Shown here: piece after piece, positions 31,804 through 41,735 of the stretch
Position numbering within the stretch: position 1 is the stretch's first letter
Layout of the letters: the number at the start of each line of letters is the position of its first letter
Assembly: GCF_000155775.1 (NCBI RefSeq)
Contig: NZ_DS989810.1
Coordinates: forward strand, 640,172-704,171
Source of the DNA: Glaciecola sp. HTCC2999
GTDB taxonomy: Bacteria; Pseudomonadota; Gammaproteobacteria; Enterobacterales; Alteromonadaceae
DNA: 64,000 nucleotides
Direction of reading: 5' to 3'
Position numbers and translations under genes: made by a program
The notes under the pieces: generated by a model
The model's database searches: none
What the model was told of the DNA's origin: nothing
Seen by the model: the letters and a program-made list of their open reading frames with translations, nothing else

Positions 31804-33090
31804 TTACTTTACTATCTTGCTCTGAGCTTGGGATAAGTATTGCGCTACCACATTCGCTGCTTGATTATCTGCATCATGCGCTAAATTATAATGAAGTTGG
31901 GTGAATCGGGATAAAATATAGGTTAAACGGTTACTATCTATTGTAAATAAACACGAACCCTTACTTTTGACAGGTATTAATTCAACATCCCCATTGGCAT
32001 CGTTCGCCTCATCCATCGTTAAGTTATCAGATAAGGTGAGTAAATTAACCATATAATGACTAATTACAATTGGGTCGACATCATCTTGGAGTAACTCTGG
32101 AACCAATGGCTCATTTGCTAAGATATTGGGTAGTGAAAAGTACTTAGGTTTATATAATCGCTGCATCATACGATAAGTTAACCCTGACATTTTATACACT
32201 GATAGCATAGGTCGTTTACATAACATAGCTTCTAATGTAGCAGTACCTGATGATAATAATACAGCATCACTAGCAATCATGGCCGTTCTTGCTACTTCAC
32301 GGGTTACTAACACATTATCAATAACCGTGTTTGGGTACTGAGCCAATATCTTGAGAATTTGTGATTCTCGCGCTGCATTAACTGCCGGTATAATCGCTTT
32401 AATATTAGGCTGATTCACTTGCATTTGTTCCAGTGAATCGAGAAATATAGGCAATAACTGTTGTACTTCACTGCCTCGTGATCCAGGTAATAAGGCTACT
32501 ACGGATTCGTTATCACCTAAGTTAAATCGCTTTCTAGCAGATGATTTATCAGGAGATAAATCAATTGCGTCAGCCATAGGATGACCCACAAACTCATAAT
32601 TCACATGATATTTAGCAAATACTGGCGCTTCAAAAGGGAACAACCCCATCACACAATCAGCTGCGCGTTTAATTTTATGGACTCGAGATTCACGCCATGC
32701 CCAAATGGTTGGCGAAACATAATGAACGGTTTTGATACCTTTGTTTTTTAAAAAAGCTTCAATAGGTAAATTAAAATCAGGTGCATCGACACCCACATAG
32801 ATATCGGGTTGAAAGTCGAGTAATTGCTGTTTTAGCGATTTTCGAATCGCGAGTAACCGTGGTAAATGTTTGATGACTTCAAACAAGCCCATGACCGATA
32901 ATTCATTCATATCAAACCAGGAATGCAATCCTTGAGCTTGACATAGCTCGCCTCCAATCCCTTTGATTTGGGCATTAGGATAACGGCGCAACAGTTGTTT
33001 AACTAAGCCACTGCCTAACATATCCCCAGAAGGTTCAGCGCAAACCAGAGCAATCTTATAAGGTGTATTGTCCACTGAAAAAGCGGACAT
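31804..33090 (-). CDS. lpxB: Lipid-A-disaccharide synthase
   Basis: Joins UDP-2,3-diacyl-GlcN and lipid X to give the lipid A disaccharide at the inner membrane. The 428-residue product has the family start IALVCAEPSGDMLGSGLVKQL, the VGVDAPDFNLPIE and YVSPTIWAWRESRVHKIKRAAD motifs, LPGSRGSEVQQLLP, and the SGTATLEAMLCKRPMLSVYKM sugar-nucleotide site. It is about 45 residues longer than E. coli LpxB. The extra sequence appears to lie near the C-terminus (about residues 353-395, an Asp-rich stretch DEANDANGDVELIP). It starts two bases after lpxA. Confidence 0.95.
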   Translation of the reverse strand: MSAFSVDNTPYKIALVCAEPSGDMLGSGLVKQLLRRYPNAQIKGIGGELCQAQGLHSWFDMNELSVMGLFEVIKHLPRLLAIRKSLKQQLLDFQPDIYVGVDAPDFNLPIEAFLKNKGIKTVHYVSPTIWAWRESRVHKIKRAADCVMGLFPFEAPVFAKYHVNYEFVGHPMADAIDLSPDKSSARKRFNLGDNESVVALLPGSRGSEVQQLLPIFLDSLEQMQVNQPNIKAIIPAVNAARESQILKILAQYPNTVIDNVLVTREVARTAMIASDAVLLSSGTATLEAMLCKRPMLSVYKMSGLTYRMMQRLYKPKYFSLPNILANEPLVPELLQDDVDPIVISHYMVNLLTLSDNLTMDEANDANGDVELIPVKSKGSCLFTIDSNRLTYILSRFTQLHYNLAHDADNQAANVVAQYLSQAQSKIVK

Positions 33091-33092
33091 AA

Positions 33093-33863
33093 TTAACGAA
33101 TGATACCGCGGTTAGGTTGGCTTAAAAAATCAACCATAATATCTAATTCGGGAGTGTGTTGTGCGAGACCTTGTATGGCGACAAGCGCTTCTGAAATTGT
33201 GTTATTTTGACGATACAATGCTTTATAGGCACGTTTGATGTTCATAATAGCGTCACTACTGAAACCGCGGCGTTTTAAGCCTTCAGAGTTGATCGTCTGT
33301 GGTATGTGCTTTAAGCCGTTCACCATTACATAGGGCGGAACATCACGCAATATAACTGCACCGCCACCAGTAAACGCATGAGAACCTATATGACAGAACT
33401 GATGTACTGCCGTCATACCACCTAAAATAACAAAGTCACCAATATGAACGTGCCCAGCAACTGTCGCGTTATTGGCGAAAATATTGTTATCACCCACCAT
33501 ACAATCGTGAGCAAGGTGAGTGTTCACCATGAGTAAATTATTCGACCCAATTTTAGTGATGCACTGATCTTGGGTCGTACCTCGATGAATGGAGCATGAC
33601 TCACGAAACACATTATTATCGCCAATGATAAGTGTCGTTTTTTCGCCGGCGTACTTTTTGTCTTGGCAATCTTCACCAATCGAACAGAACTGAAAAAAAT
33701 GATTCCCTTTGCCAATCGTCGTATCACGTTTGATAACAATGTGTGACTCGAGGATACAGTCATCGCCAATGCTTACGTTTTCGCCAACATAACAAAACGG
33801 GCCAATGGACACATTATGTCCAATGCTCGCGGAAGGATCAATTATTGCAGTTGAATGGATCAA
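33093..33863 (-). CDS. lpxA: UDP-N-acetylglucosamine O-acyltransferase
   Basis: First step of lipid A synthesis: transfers R-3-hydroxyacyl from ACP to the 3-OH of UDP-GlcNAc. The 256-residue product is a left-handed beta helix of hexapeptide repeats (IDPSASIGHNVSIGPFCYVGENVSIG...). The catalytic His is in NTHLAHDCMVGDNN, and AGHVHIGDFVILGGMTAVHQF follows. The C-terminal helices begin at GLKRRGFSSDAI. It is coupled to fabZ upstream (one-base gap) and lpxB downstream. Confidence 0.97.
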   Translation of the reverse strand: MIHSTAIIDPSASIGHNVSIGPFCYVGENVSIGDDCILESHIVIKRDTTIGKGNHFFQFCSIGEDCQDKKYAGEKTTLIIGDNNVFRESCSIHRGTTQDQCITKIGSNNLLMVNTHLAHDCMVGDNNIFANNATVAGHVHIGDFVILGGMTAVHQFCHIGSHAFTGGGAVILRDVPPYVMVNGLKHIPQTINSEGLKRRGFSSDAIMNIKRAYKALYRQNNTISEALVAIQGLAQHTPELDIMVDFLSQPNRGIIR

Positions 33864-33864
33864 A

Positions 33865-34326
33865 TTACATATCTCTCATTGCACACATGAAATCTGAGCT
33901 ACACACTTCGTCTCCATCGACACGTGCAACACCCTTGAATTTCCATATACCACGACGTTCCTTAACTAATTCAACTTCCATTTCTAACTTATCGCCTGGA
34001 ACAACCGGCTTTTTAAAGCGCGCATTATCAACACCTGCGAACAAGTAAAGCTTATCCGTCTTCTCCATGCTTTTAAAGCCTAAAACTCCTGCTACTTGAG
34101 CTAATGCTTCAAGGATTAAGACACCCGGGAAAATTGGTTGCCCTGGGAAGTGTCCCGTAAAACAGGGTTCATTAAACGTAATATTTTTATACGCTTTAAT
34201 GGATTGACCTAACTCATAATCAGTAACACGGTCAACTAATAAAAAAGGATAACGATGTGGAAGTAATTCCATAATTTCACGAATTTCAATCGTGTTTAAC
34301 TCATTTGACAAGGTCAAATACTCCAT
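33865..34326 (-). CDS. fabZ: 3-hydroxyacyl-[ACP] dehydratase FabZ
   Basis: Dehydrates 3-hydroxyacyl-ACP in fatty acid elongation and competes with LpxA for the same hydroxyacyl-ACP pool. The 153-residue hot-dog fold contains [17 protein letters not shown] (catalytic His) and [22 protein letters not shown] (catalytic Glu near the end). The ATG at 34326 gives a protein slightly longer than E. coli FabZ; a TTG five codons in, with GGAG upstream, is an alternative start. Normally lpxD would precede it; here the skp terminator does. Confidence 0.97.
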   Translation of the reverse strand: MEYLTLSNELNTIEIREIMELLPHRYPFLLVDRVTDYELGQSIKAYKNITFNEPCFTGHFPGQPIFPGVLILEALAQVAGVLGFKSMEKTDKLYLFAGVDNARFKKPVVPGDKLEMEVELVKERRGIWKFKGVARVDGDEVCSSDFMCAMRDM

Positions 34327-34361
34327 AATTTGATAATGGGCGTCACCATACCTGTAAACCC

Positions 34362-34408
34362 CCTAAAAACAAATCAGACCAACCAAATACTCATATTTCG
34401 TTGGTCTG
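34362..34408 (-). terminator. Terminator between skp and fabZ
   Basis: On the minus strand CAGACCAAC pairs with GTTGGTCTG, a nine-base-pair perfect stem, around a 16-base AT-rich loop that can pair further, followed by ATTTGTTTTT. It begins about 15 bp after the skp stop codon. It should end the rseP-bamA-skp transcript, so fabZ-lpxA-lpxB would need its own promoter. Confidence 0.75.
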
Positions 34409-34422
34409 CACTTCCCATATAT

Positions 34423-34947
34423 TTATTGAGCGGTGGTAGTTGTATTAACCTGCTGTAAGACTTTCTGTGAGATATCAAATTCAGGCTTCACAAATGTGAC
34501 CGCATTCGCATTTAATACCATATCGAAAGATTCGGCTTGAGCTACTGCATCAATTGCTTGCTTAACTAAACCCAACAATTTCGTTTGTTCTTCGTTTTGA
34601 CGACGTTGAACTGCTTGTTGAAGTGGCTGTGCTTTTTCTTGCAATTCAGCACGGATAGCCATAATTTTTTCTTGAGAGGCTTGTTTTTGTGCTTCAGACA
34701 TAGTCGCACCATCACGTTGCAGTTTTTCTACTTCAAACTCACCGTCTTTTTGTAATTTTTGAATTTCACCATACTGCTCTTTAAACTCTTCGTTAATGCT
34801 TTGAGCAATTTGAGCTGTCTGTGGTAATACTTGCAATATTCCTTGCACATCAACAATTGCTACTTTCTGAGCTGCCATTACAGCCGTGCTAAATAATGTT
34901 GAAGCTATTAAGGCTGTTGTTGCTAATGTTTTTGTAATTGTTTTCAT
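34423..34947 (-). CDS. skp: Periplasmic chaperone Skp (OmpH)
   Basis: Trimeric chaperone that holds unfolded outer-membrane proteins in the periplasm and delivers them to the BAM complex. The 174-residue product has a signal peptide (MKTITKTLATTALIASTLFSTAVMA, cleavage likely before AQKVAIVD), followed by a long charged coiled-coil body rich in Gln, Lys and Glu (FKEQYGEIQKLQKDGEFEVEKLQ). The start is the ATG at 34947, preceded by GGAG; the open frame extends 11 codons further. It follows bamA. Confidence 0.95.
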   Translation of the reverse strand: MKTITKTLATTALIASTLFSTAVMAAQKVAIVDVQGILQVLPQTAQIAQSINEEFKEQYGEIQKLQKDGEFEVEKLQRDGATMSEAQKQASQEKIMAIRAELQEKAQPLQQAVQRRQNEEQTKLLGLVKQAIDAVAQAESFDMVLNANAVTFVKPEFDISQKVLQQVNTTTTAQ

Positions 34948-34985
34948 TGTGTACTCCTGTAATGGCATCTGACGATGCAATAAAA

Positions 34986-37451
34986 TTAAAATGTTTGACC
35001 AATGTTAAAAGTAAAGAATTTCGCATCGTCACCTGCGCGTTGCTTCACTGCTTTAGAAAAGCTAAATACCATAGGTCCCATAGGTGAAATCCATTGGACT
35101 GATAAACCAGCAGAGCTTCTAAATAGTTTCCAATCACTGTAATCAAGTAACTCATCACTCGTCGCAGATAAACTTAAATCTTTAAACTCATCATAATCAA
35201 ATTCTGTGTCCCACACATTTCCTACGTCAAAGAAAAGACTGGTACGTACAGATTTATCAAACTCGGTTTCTATAAATGGGGTAGGAACAATTAATTCCAA
35301 CCCTGCTAATGCGAGCGCATTACCACCTAAGCTACGACGTGATGAAAATAAGGTATCGTTTATCGGTAAACCTGGTATGACAGTACCATCTGGTGTCGTA
35401 ATCGTGCCCTGAGAAATACGCTGGATACCACGTGGACCGACCGTGTTATTCTCAAAGCCGCGTAACGTATCTGAACCACCAGCAGTAAAGTTTTCCGTAA
35501 ATGGTAACATCTGCTCTACGCCGTCTACATCACCATAACCATTACCATATCCTAAACGAGCACGGGCAAGTACGGTCCAGCGTTGATTCCGAGTTAATGG
35601 AAAATAGAACTTAGTATCAATCGTAGACTTAAAATACTGCACATCAGAATTAGGTGTGGTGACACTAACAGAAGCTCGTTGTGAAGAACCATCCGAAGGG
35701 AAAACACCTCGATTAAGTGTGTTTCTAAACCAACCAACCGATGCTTGTACACTATCATACTTGATGGCTGCATCAGGGTTTGCAGGGTCTATAAATTGAT
35801 TATAAAAACGGTCCGTTTGTTCGTAACTTGAGCGGTTAAATAATTCCACATTTGTGTAAGTCAGACCAAAGTTTATGCGATTAACTGCATCAATGGGATA
35901 ACCGAGATTTGCACCTACCGCAAACTGTTTTGAATTGTAGTTAATAACGTTAAAACTACCACCATCAAATTCAGAATAACTCAGCGTACCGCCTAAACTA
36001 ATGCCATCAATAGTAAAGTAAGGGTCAGTATAACTAACTGAAACAGATTGTTGATAAGATACTGTATTAAGGCTAATCCCAACACGCTTACCTGTACCTA
36101 GGAAGTTATCTTGCTGGATACCAGCTTGTAAACTTAACTTAGTGCGATCGCCATAACCAATCCCCGCATTAAATGACCCAGCAGGTTGTTCTTTCACAGA
36201 GAAATTCACATCTACTTGGTCTTCTTTACCAGGTAATCGAATCGTATCAAACTCAACCTCTTCCATATAAGTTAAACGTGATAATTGAATTTTAGACGTT
36301 TCCAGCGATTGGTTAGATAACCAAGCACCTTCCATTTGTGTGACATTCTGTCTTAACACATCATCGGCAGTGACATTGTTACCTGCAAAATTAATTCGAC
36401 GCACGTAAATACGTTTTCCCGGTTCTACAGATAATGTGAGTTTTACAGTATTATCTTCATCATTAATTTCTGGAATTGTCGTCACTGTAGGATAAGCATA
36501 ACCAAACCGACCTAAATACTTGCTAACGAACTCTTCGGCATAAGTTACTTGGGCTTGGTTGTATAAAATATCTGTTCTTAATGGCACCAACTGTTTGATG
36601 ATTTCATCTTGTCCTATCAGGTCGCCAATGACTTCCACTTCAGAAACGTTATATTGTTCACCCTCTGATACATTTAACGTAATGTAGATAGCATCTTTAT
36701 CTGGTGTCATGGATACTTGGGTTGAGTCAATCGCGAATCGCAAGTAACCTCGGTCCATGTAGTAACTCGTAATCGTTTCCATATCGCCGGATAACGTTTG
36801 TTGCTGATAACGCGTTTCAGACATGAAATCCCACCAAGGGCGGTTAAATTTCAACTCCATCTGATCAAATAATTCTTGGTCACTAAATATCTCATTACCG
36901 ACAATATTGATTTGAGTAATACTCGCAGCATCACCTTCTTCAAATAGCACTTTCAAATCAACGCGATTACGCGGCAATGGTGTCACAATAGCTGTAACAT
37001 CTGCATTATACTTACCAATAGAATAATAAAAGTCTTTCAGCCCGTTTTCGATAGAATTGAGAACGGTTTTATCTAATGGCTCTCCAACAATAATGTTTGA
37101 ACCATTAAGACTATCCTGCAATTGATCATCTTTAATATCATCGTTACCTTCAAAGATAATATTTGAAATGGTGGGTCGCTCTGTCACTTTAATCACTAAC
37201 GTGTTGCCATCTCGGGCGACACTGATACTTTCAAAGTGAGTAGAGGAATACAGCGATCGAATGACTTGCTTGACTCGGAAGTCACTTAATTTATCTCCCA
37301 CTTGAACAGGGACATAGGTCAAAGCCGCGCCAAGAGCAACACGCTGTAAGCCTTGGATACGGATATCATCAATGACAAAATCACTGTTCGCATGTGAAAT
37401 AAACGCACAAAGCGATAAAACGCTAATGCAAAAAAACTGTCTTAACTTCAT
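34986..37451 (-). CDS. bamA: Outer membrane protein assembly factor BamA
   Basis: Core of the BAM complex, which folds beta-barrel proteins into the outer membrane; essential. The 821-residue product has a signal peptide ending at about SHANS. Five periplasmic POTRA domains follow (first: FVIDDIRIQGLQRVALGAALTYVPVQVGD), then a 16-strand barrel from about residue 425. The L6 loop motif appears as GGSDTLRGFENNTVGPRG, and the C-terminal insertion signal ends in Phe (FNIGQTF). It lies between rseP and skp, the standard order. Confidence 0.98.
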   Translation of the reverse strand: MKLRQFFCISVLSLCAFISHANSDFVIDDIRIQGLQRVALGAALTYVPVQVGDKLSDFRVKQVIRSLYSSTHFESISVARDGNTLVIKVTERPTISNIIFEGNDDIKDDQLQDSLNGSNIIVGEPLDKTVLNSIENGLKDFYYSIGKYNADVTAIVTPLPRNRVDLKVLFEEGDAASITQINIVGNEIFSDQELFDQMELKFNRPWWDFMSETRYQQQTLSGDMETITSYYMDRGYLRFAIDSTQVSMTPDKDAIYITLNVSEGEQYNVSEVEVIGDLIGQDEIIKQLVPLRTDILYNQAQVTYAEEFVSKYLGRFGYAYPTVTTIPEINDEDNTVKLTLSVEPGKRIYVRRINFAGNNVTADDVLRQNVTQMEGAWLSNQSLETSKIQLSRLTYMEEVEFDTIRLPGKEDQVDVNFSVKEQPAGSFNAGIGYGDRTKLSLQAGIQQDNFLGTGKRVGISLNTVSYQQSVSVSYTDPYFTIDGISLGGTLSYSEFDGGSFNVINYNSKQFAVGANLGYPIDAVNRINFGLTYTNVELFNRSSYEQTDRFYNQFIDPANPDAAIKYDSVQASVGWFRNTLNRGVFPSDGSSQRASVSVTTPNSDVQYFKSTIDTKFYFPLTRNQRWTVLARARLGYGNGYGDVDGVEQMLPFTENFTAGGSDTLRGFENNTVGPRGIQRISQGTITTPDGTVIPGLPINDTLFSSRRSLGGNALALAGLELIVPTPFIETEFDKSVRTSLFFDVGNVWDTEFDYDEFKDLSLSATSDELLDYSDWKLFRSSAGLSVQWISPMGPMVFSFSKAVKQRAGDDAKFFTFNIGQTF

Positions 37452-37514
37452 TAACTATTATTCTTCCTAGACTAATTATGATTATTGTAAGGAATTGCAC
37501 GACATTGAGCAAAA

Positions 37515-38927
37515 TTAAGTGATGCGCATGATGTCATTATATATCGCAATGCTCATTAAACTAAATAAAATGACCGCACCAAAACGAAAGCCAATTTCTT
37601 GAACCTCTTCTGATACTGGCTTTCCTGTGACCATTTCTACTAAGTAGTACATTAAATGACCACCATCTAACATGGGTAATGGGAACAAATTAATGATACC
37701 CAAGTTAACACTGATCAGTGCCAAAAAGCTTAAAAAGTAAACAAGCCCATAACTTGCACTAGCACCAGCGCCTTGTGCTATTGAAACCGGACCGCTTAAA
37801 CTCTTAACCGACACATCGCCAGTGAAGAGTTTTCCAATCATATCTACGCTCAGTGTCATTAAACGCCATGTCTTATCCATCCCGAGGAACATAGCATCTA
37901 AAATATTAAAACGCTGTTCATAAACCATACCTTCAGGCCATGGTTTAAATGTTGGACTGACTCCTAAAATACCTATCCGTCCGTTTTCTGTTTGTTGAGC
38001 ACCTAAAGTAGCATACAAACGCTCAACCTTACCCTCTCGTCCGATAGTTATTTCAATATCTTGGCTTGGGCGCGCTTTTATATACGCAACTGTTTGTTCC
38101 CAATTTGCTAAAAGAGTTCCATCAATTTGTAATATTTTATCACCTACCAGAACACCCGCTCTAGCCGCCGGACTATCAGCCGACACAAAACCAATGTCCA
38201 TGGTCGGTTCTGGACGGTAGGGTTCAAATCCAAGGCTGTCCATTGCTGACTGCTTATCGGGAGCAAACTCCCAATTGTTTAAGAACAACGTTAGTGTTCT
38301 TGGTGGTAAGTTATTATCTGCATCATCGTGCTGATAAAAACGCCCGGATATTCCGTCATTTTGCTCTAAGCCTGTGTCAACCACTAGTATGTCGATGCTT
38401 TCATGACCAATAGCAGCGACAAGCTCTAAACTAATGGCTTCCCAATCTTTCACACTTCGGTCGCCTACATGGGTAATCTGCATCCCAGTTTCTAAACCGG
38501 CTCGCTCAGCAATAGTGCCGTCAGAAACAGAGCCAACCACTGGTTGCAAACTGGTTACCCCAACTAAATACATCAAAGTTAATACTAAGATAGCAAAGAT
38601 AAAATTAACGACTGGACCGGCTGCAACAATCGCAAAGCGTTGTCGTACTGTTTTTTGATTAAAGCTTTGTTGTTGTAACTCAGGTGGTACTTGATCAACA
38701 CGTTCGTCTAACATTTTAACATAACCACCAAGCGGAATGGCTGCAATAGCAAACTCCGTACCGTGACGATCATGACGACGCCATATCACTTTACCAAAAC
38801 CGATAGAAAAACGAAGTACCTTCACCCCACACTTCCTAGCGATATAAAAATGACCCCACTCATGCACAGCCACTAAAATACCTAAGGCAATGATGAATGA
38901 CAGTATATTCCAGAGAATCGCGATCAT
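37515..38927 (-). CDS. rseP: Site-2 protease RseP
   Basis: Intramembrane zinc protease that cuts RseA after DegS, releasing sigma-E in envelope stress; it also clears remnant signal peptides. The 470-residue product has four membrane segments, the HEWGH zinc motif in the first (VAVHEWGHFYIARKCGVKV), two PDZ domains (about residues 120-215 and 240-325) and the second active-site motif NLFPLPMLDGGHL near the C-terminus. It is slightly longer than E. coli RseP (450). Its start overlaps the dxr stop by four bases. Confidence 0.97.
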   Translation of the reverse strand: MIAILWNILSFIIALGILVAVHEWGHFYIARKCGVKVLRFSIGFGKVIWRRHDRHGTEFAIAAIPLGGYVKMLDERVDQVPPELQQQSFNQKTVRQRFAIVAAGPVVNFIFAILVLTLMYLVGVTSLQPVVGSVSDGTIAERAGLETGMQITHVGDRSVKDWEAISLELVAAIGHESIDILVVDTGLEQNDGISGRFYQHDDADNNLPPRTLTLFLNNWEFAPDKQSAMDSLGFEPYRPEPTMDIGFVSADSPAARAGVLVGDKILQIDGTLLANWEQTVAYIKARPSQDIEITIGREGKVERLYATLGAQQTENGRIGILGVSPTFKPWPEGMVYEQRFNILDAMFLGMDKTWRLMTLSVDMIGKLFTGDVSVKSLSGPVSIAQGAGASASYGLVYFLSFLALISVNLGIINLFPLPMLDGGHLMYYLVEMVTGKPVSEEVQEIGFRFGAVILFSLMSIAIYNDIMRIT

Positions 38928-40105
38928 GATAATTCCAAAATAGCAGATTGGGCGACTTCTCGTGCATTTTGGTCACATTGAATCACTTGTTCAATCGTCG
39001 TTAGCGAGGATATCTCATGGGCATCTAATACTTGCGCGTTACACCTAGCAATATCAGTGAATGAAATATGCCCAGCTAGAAAAGCAGCCACATTTATTTC
39101 ATTCGCGGCGTTTAATGTCGTACATGCCGACTGTCCCATACGAGCAGCGCGCAATGCTAAATATAAATTAGGATAACGTTCAGGACAGGGTGTAGAAAAC
39201 GTAAAATCACGTAATTGATTAAAGTCTAAAGGGTTAACACCACTTTTAATCCTGACAGGATAAGCGAGCGCATGGGCAATTGGGGTGCGCATATCAGGCG
39301 CTCCCATCTGTGCAATCACTGAGCCATCGACATACTGCACCATAGAATGAATTGTCGATTGAGGATGCAAGACGATGTCAATATCATCATTATCTAAGCC
39401 AAACAACCAACGCGCCTCAATAAACTCTAACCCTTTATTCATCATCGTCGCAGAATCTATTGAAATTTTTTGGCCCATATCCCAATTAGGATGAGCACAT
39501 GCTTGTGCTGGAGTAATGGCATCAAATAGCGCTAAGTCCGTCTCTAAAAATGGACCGCCTGATCCTGTTAATAGCACTTTACTTATACCACTTGCAGCTA
39601 AATCACCATATTTAAAAGAATGAGGAAGACACTGAAAAATGGCATTATGCTCACTATCGATAGGTAAAATTGTTGCACCACATTCATTGGCTTTGGCAAT
39701 AAACAGTTCACCAGACATCACGAGTGCTTCTTTATTTGCTAATAACACACGCTTTCCTGCTGCAACAGCGGCAAATGTAGGTATGAGTCCAGCAGCACCG
39801 ACGATTGCAGCCATCACGGTGTCTACTTTATTGTCATTAGATACTTTCACTAATGCATCAACACCAAAATGACATTGTACGTCCAATTCCATTGAAGCGG
39901 CTAATGCTAACGCTTCATTTTGTACAGAAACATCCGCCAAAACAACATGCTGAGCATTAACATCTCTGGCTTGCAACAACAGTGTTTCATAATCTGAATT
40001 AGCAGTTAACGCGTAAACTCGGTATTTATCATTATGACGCTTCACTACATCAAGCGTATTTTTTCCGATTGAGCCTGTTGCACCTAAAATAGTCAGGGTT
40101 TGCAT
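38924..40105 (-). CDS. dxr: 1-deoxy-D-xylulose 5-phosphate reductoisomerase
   Basis: Second step of the MEP isoprenoid pathway: NADPH-dependent conversion of DXP to MEP. The 393-residue product starts MQTLTILGATGSIGKNTLD, the NADPH-binding GxTGSIG. Further motifs are LANKEALVMSG, LPIDSEHNAIFQCL, SGGPF and the metal/substrate stretch KISIDSATMMNKGLEFIEARWLF. The open frame starts eight codons earlier. The ATG at 40105 is chosen because it aligns with the family start and overlaps the cdsA stop by one base in a TAATG arrangement. Confidence 0.97.
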   Translation of the reverse strand: MQTLTILGATGSIGKNTLDVVKRHNDKYRVYALTANSDYETLLLQARDVNAQHVVLADVSVQNEALALAASMELDVQCHFGVDALVKVSNDNKVDTVMAAIVGAAGLIPTFAAVAAGKRVLLANKEALVMSGELFIAKANECGATILPIDSEHNAIFQCLPHSFKYGDLAASGISKVLLTGSGGPFLETDLALFDAITPAQACAHPNWDMGQKISIDSATMMNKGLEFIEARWLFGLDNDDIDIVLHPQSTIHSMVQYVDGSVIAQMGAPDMRTPIAHALAYPVRIKSGVNPLDFNQLRDFTFSTPCPERYPNLYLALRAARMGQSACTTLNAANEINVAAFLAGHISFTDIARCNAQVLDAHEISSLTTIEQVIQCDQNAREVAQSAILELS

Positions 40106-40968
40106 TATGCCATCCATACCACATAACAAAATGTAAAGACTGGAAAGGCCGCAGTTAAACTATCTATACGGTCTAATATGCCGCCATGACCTGGTAAAAT
40201 ACGACCACTATCTTTAATTCCGGCACAGCGTTTAAACATACTTTCATTTAAATCACCTAATGCTGATACACCCACCGTGATCACACCAATTAAGATATGC
40301 AATGTAATTGACTTAGTTTCAACTTGATAATGTAACGCCGCAAACGCAATAATTGCCATCGATGCGGCGACGCCACCGGCAAGCCCCTCAAACGTTTTAC
40401 CCGGTGATACATTTGGACGTAACTTAGTACGACCAAATTTAACACCTACGAAGAATGCGCCTATATCAGCGGCCCATACAATACCTAACACATAAAAAAT
40501 TAATGATGCACCGTAAAATGGATCCACATCAAATAGACTAGAACGTAAGGTAACGATGGCGACATAGGTTGGAACGAGAGTAAACACACCGAATAAATTA
40601 CGAATCAGGTGTGAATGTTGCCAAAAAGCACTCGCTTTTGGGTATAACAATATCATCACCAACGAATAGGCCCACCATGCGCTAGCAAGCGCTAAAACCC
40701 AATAAAATACAAGATGCAACTCACCCTGCACCCAAATTTCACTGGCTGGCACCCATATACTCAATCCAATACATAAAGCAGTGATGATTATGGTAAATAT
40801 CAGTTTCATTCTTCGTTGAATGAGACCCGACATATTTCCCCACTCATAGGCACCCAGTCCCATTACCACTGCTACCACGAACTGAAATGTGTCAACAGAT
40901 AGAAACAGAATCGCGAGTAAAGCTGCAGGCGCTAAGATTAGCGCAGTGATGATACGTTGTTTTAACAT
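40105..40968 (-). CDS. cdsA: Phosphatidate cytidylyltransferase
   Basis: Makes CDP-diacylglycerol from phosphatidic acid and CTP, the branch point for all phospholipids. The 287-residue product is a polytopic membrane protein with about eight hydrophobic segments. The CDS signature near its C-terminus reads SMFKRCAGIKDSGRILPGHGG followed by ILDRIDSL, which holds the metal-binding Asp residues. It lies between uppS and dxr in the common order, within six bases of uppS. Confidence 0.97.
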   Translation of the reverse strand: MLKQRIITALILAPAALLAILFLSVDTFQFVVAVVMGLGAYEWGNMSGLIQRRMKLIFTIIITALCIGLSIWVPASEIWVQGELHLVFYWVLALASAWWAYSLVMILLYPKASAFWQHSHLIRNLFGVFTLVPTYVAIVTLRSSLFDVDPFYGASLIFYVLGIVWAADIGAFFVGVKFGRTKLRPNVSPGKTFEGLAGGVAASMAIIAFAALHYQVETKSITLHILIGVITVGVSALGDLNESMFKRCAGIKDSGRILPGHGGILDRIDSLTAAFPVFTFCYVVWMA

Positions 40969-40974
40969 AGCGAA

Positions 40975-41730
40975 TTAAATGACCTGTTCTGAGATTTTAC
41001 CGAAACGACGTTGTCGTTCATTAAAGCTGATGACCGCATCAAGGAAACTATTTTCATTAAAATCTGGCCATAACGTATCAGTAAAATAAAATTCGGAGTA
41101 TGCACACTGCCATAGTAGAAAATTAGAAATTCGTTTTTCACCACCGGTGCGGATTAGTAAATCTAATGCTGGTAAATCAGCAAAAGCAGTGTTGGCATTA
41201 AATGATGTCTCATTTATGTCTTCAGGATTCAATTTACCTGAAGCAACTTGCTGAGCGAGAGATTGTGCTGCATTCACTATATCCCAACGCCCTCCATAGT
41301 TTGCAGCTATATTGAGATGTAACTCAGTATTATGTTGAGTCAATGCTTCAGCATCTTTGATTTTTTGAACTAGTTTTGGATCAAAAGGAGATAAGTCTCC
41401 CACCACTTTCAGGCGTACACCATTTGCGTGGAGTTTCTTAACTTCACTGGTTAACACCAGTTTAAATAGTTTCATTAACACTGACACTTCATCCTGAGGG
41501 CGTTTCCAGTTCTCAGAGCTAAATGCAAATAATGTTAATGCTGTGATTTTATGAGTACGAGCAAAACGCACTGAAGCGCGAACAGACTCAACGCCTGCTT
41601 TATGCCCAAATGTGCGTAATTTTCCCTTTTGCTTAGCCCAGCGACCGTTGCCATCCATAATGATGGCAACATGCTCTGGCATCTTAGGCGTCTGATCTGA
41701 GCCGCTATCATCCTTGTTTAAGGTATCCAT
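40975..41730 (-). CDS. uppS: Undecaprenyl diphosphate synthase (cis-prenyltransferase)
   Basis: Makes the C55 lipid carrier for cell wall and O-antigen from FPP and IPP. The 251-residue product has the cis-prenyltransferase start HVAIIMDGNGRWAKQKG (catalytic Asp in MDGNGRWA), GHKAGVESVR, LTLFAFSSENWKRP, LNIAANYGGRWDIV, and DLLIRTGGEKRISNFLLWQCAYSEFYFTDTLWPDF. Family-typical length. It follows frr by five bases. Confidence 0.97.
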   Translation of the reverse strand: MDTLNKDDSGSDQTPKMPEHVAIIMDGNGRWAKQKGKLRTFGHKAGVESVRASVRFARTHKITALTLFAFSSENWKRPQDEVSVLMKLFKLVLTSEVKKLHANGVRLKVVGDLSPFDPKLVQKIKDAEALTQHNTELHLNIAANYGGRWDIVNAAQSLAQQVASGKLNPEDINETSFNANTAFADLPALDLLIRTGGEKRISNFLLWQCAYSEFYFTDTLWPDFNENSFLDAVISFNERQRRFGKISEQVI

Positions 41731-41735
41731 AATCC

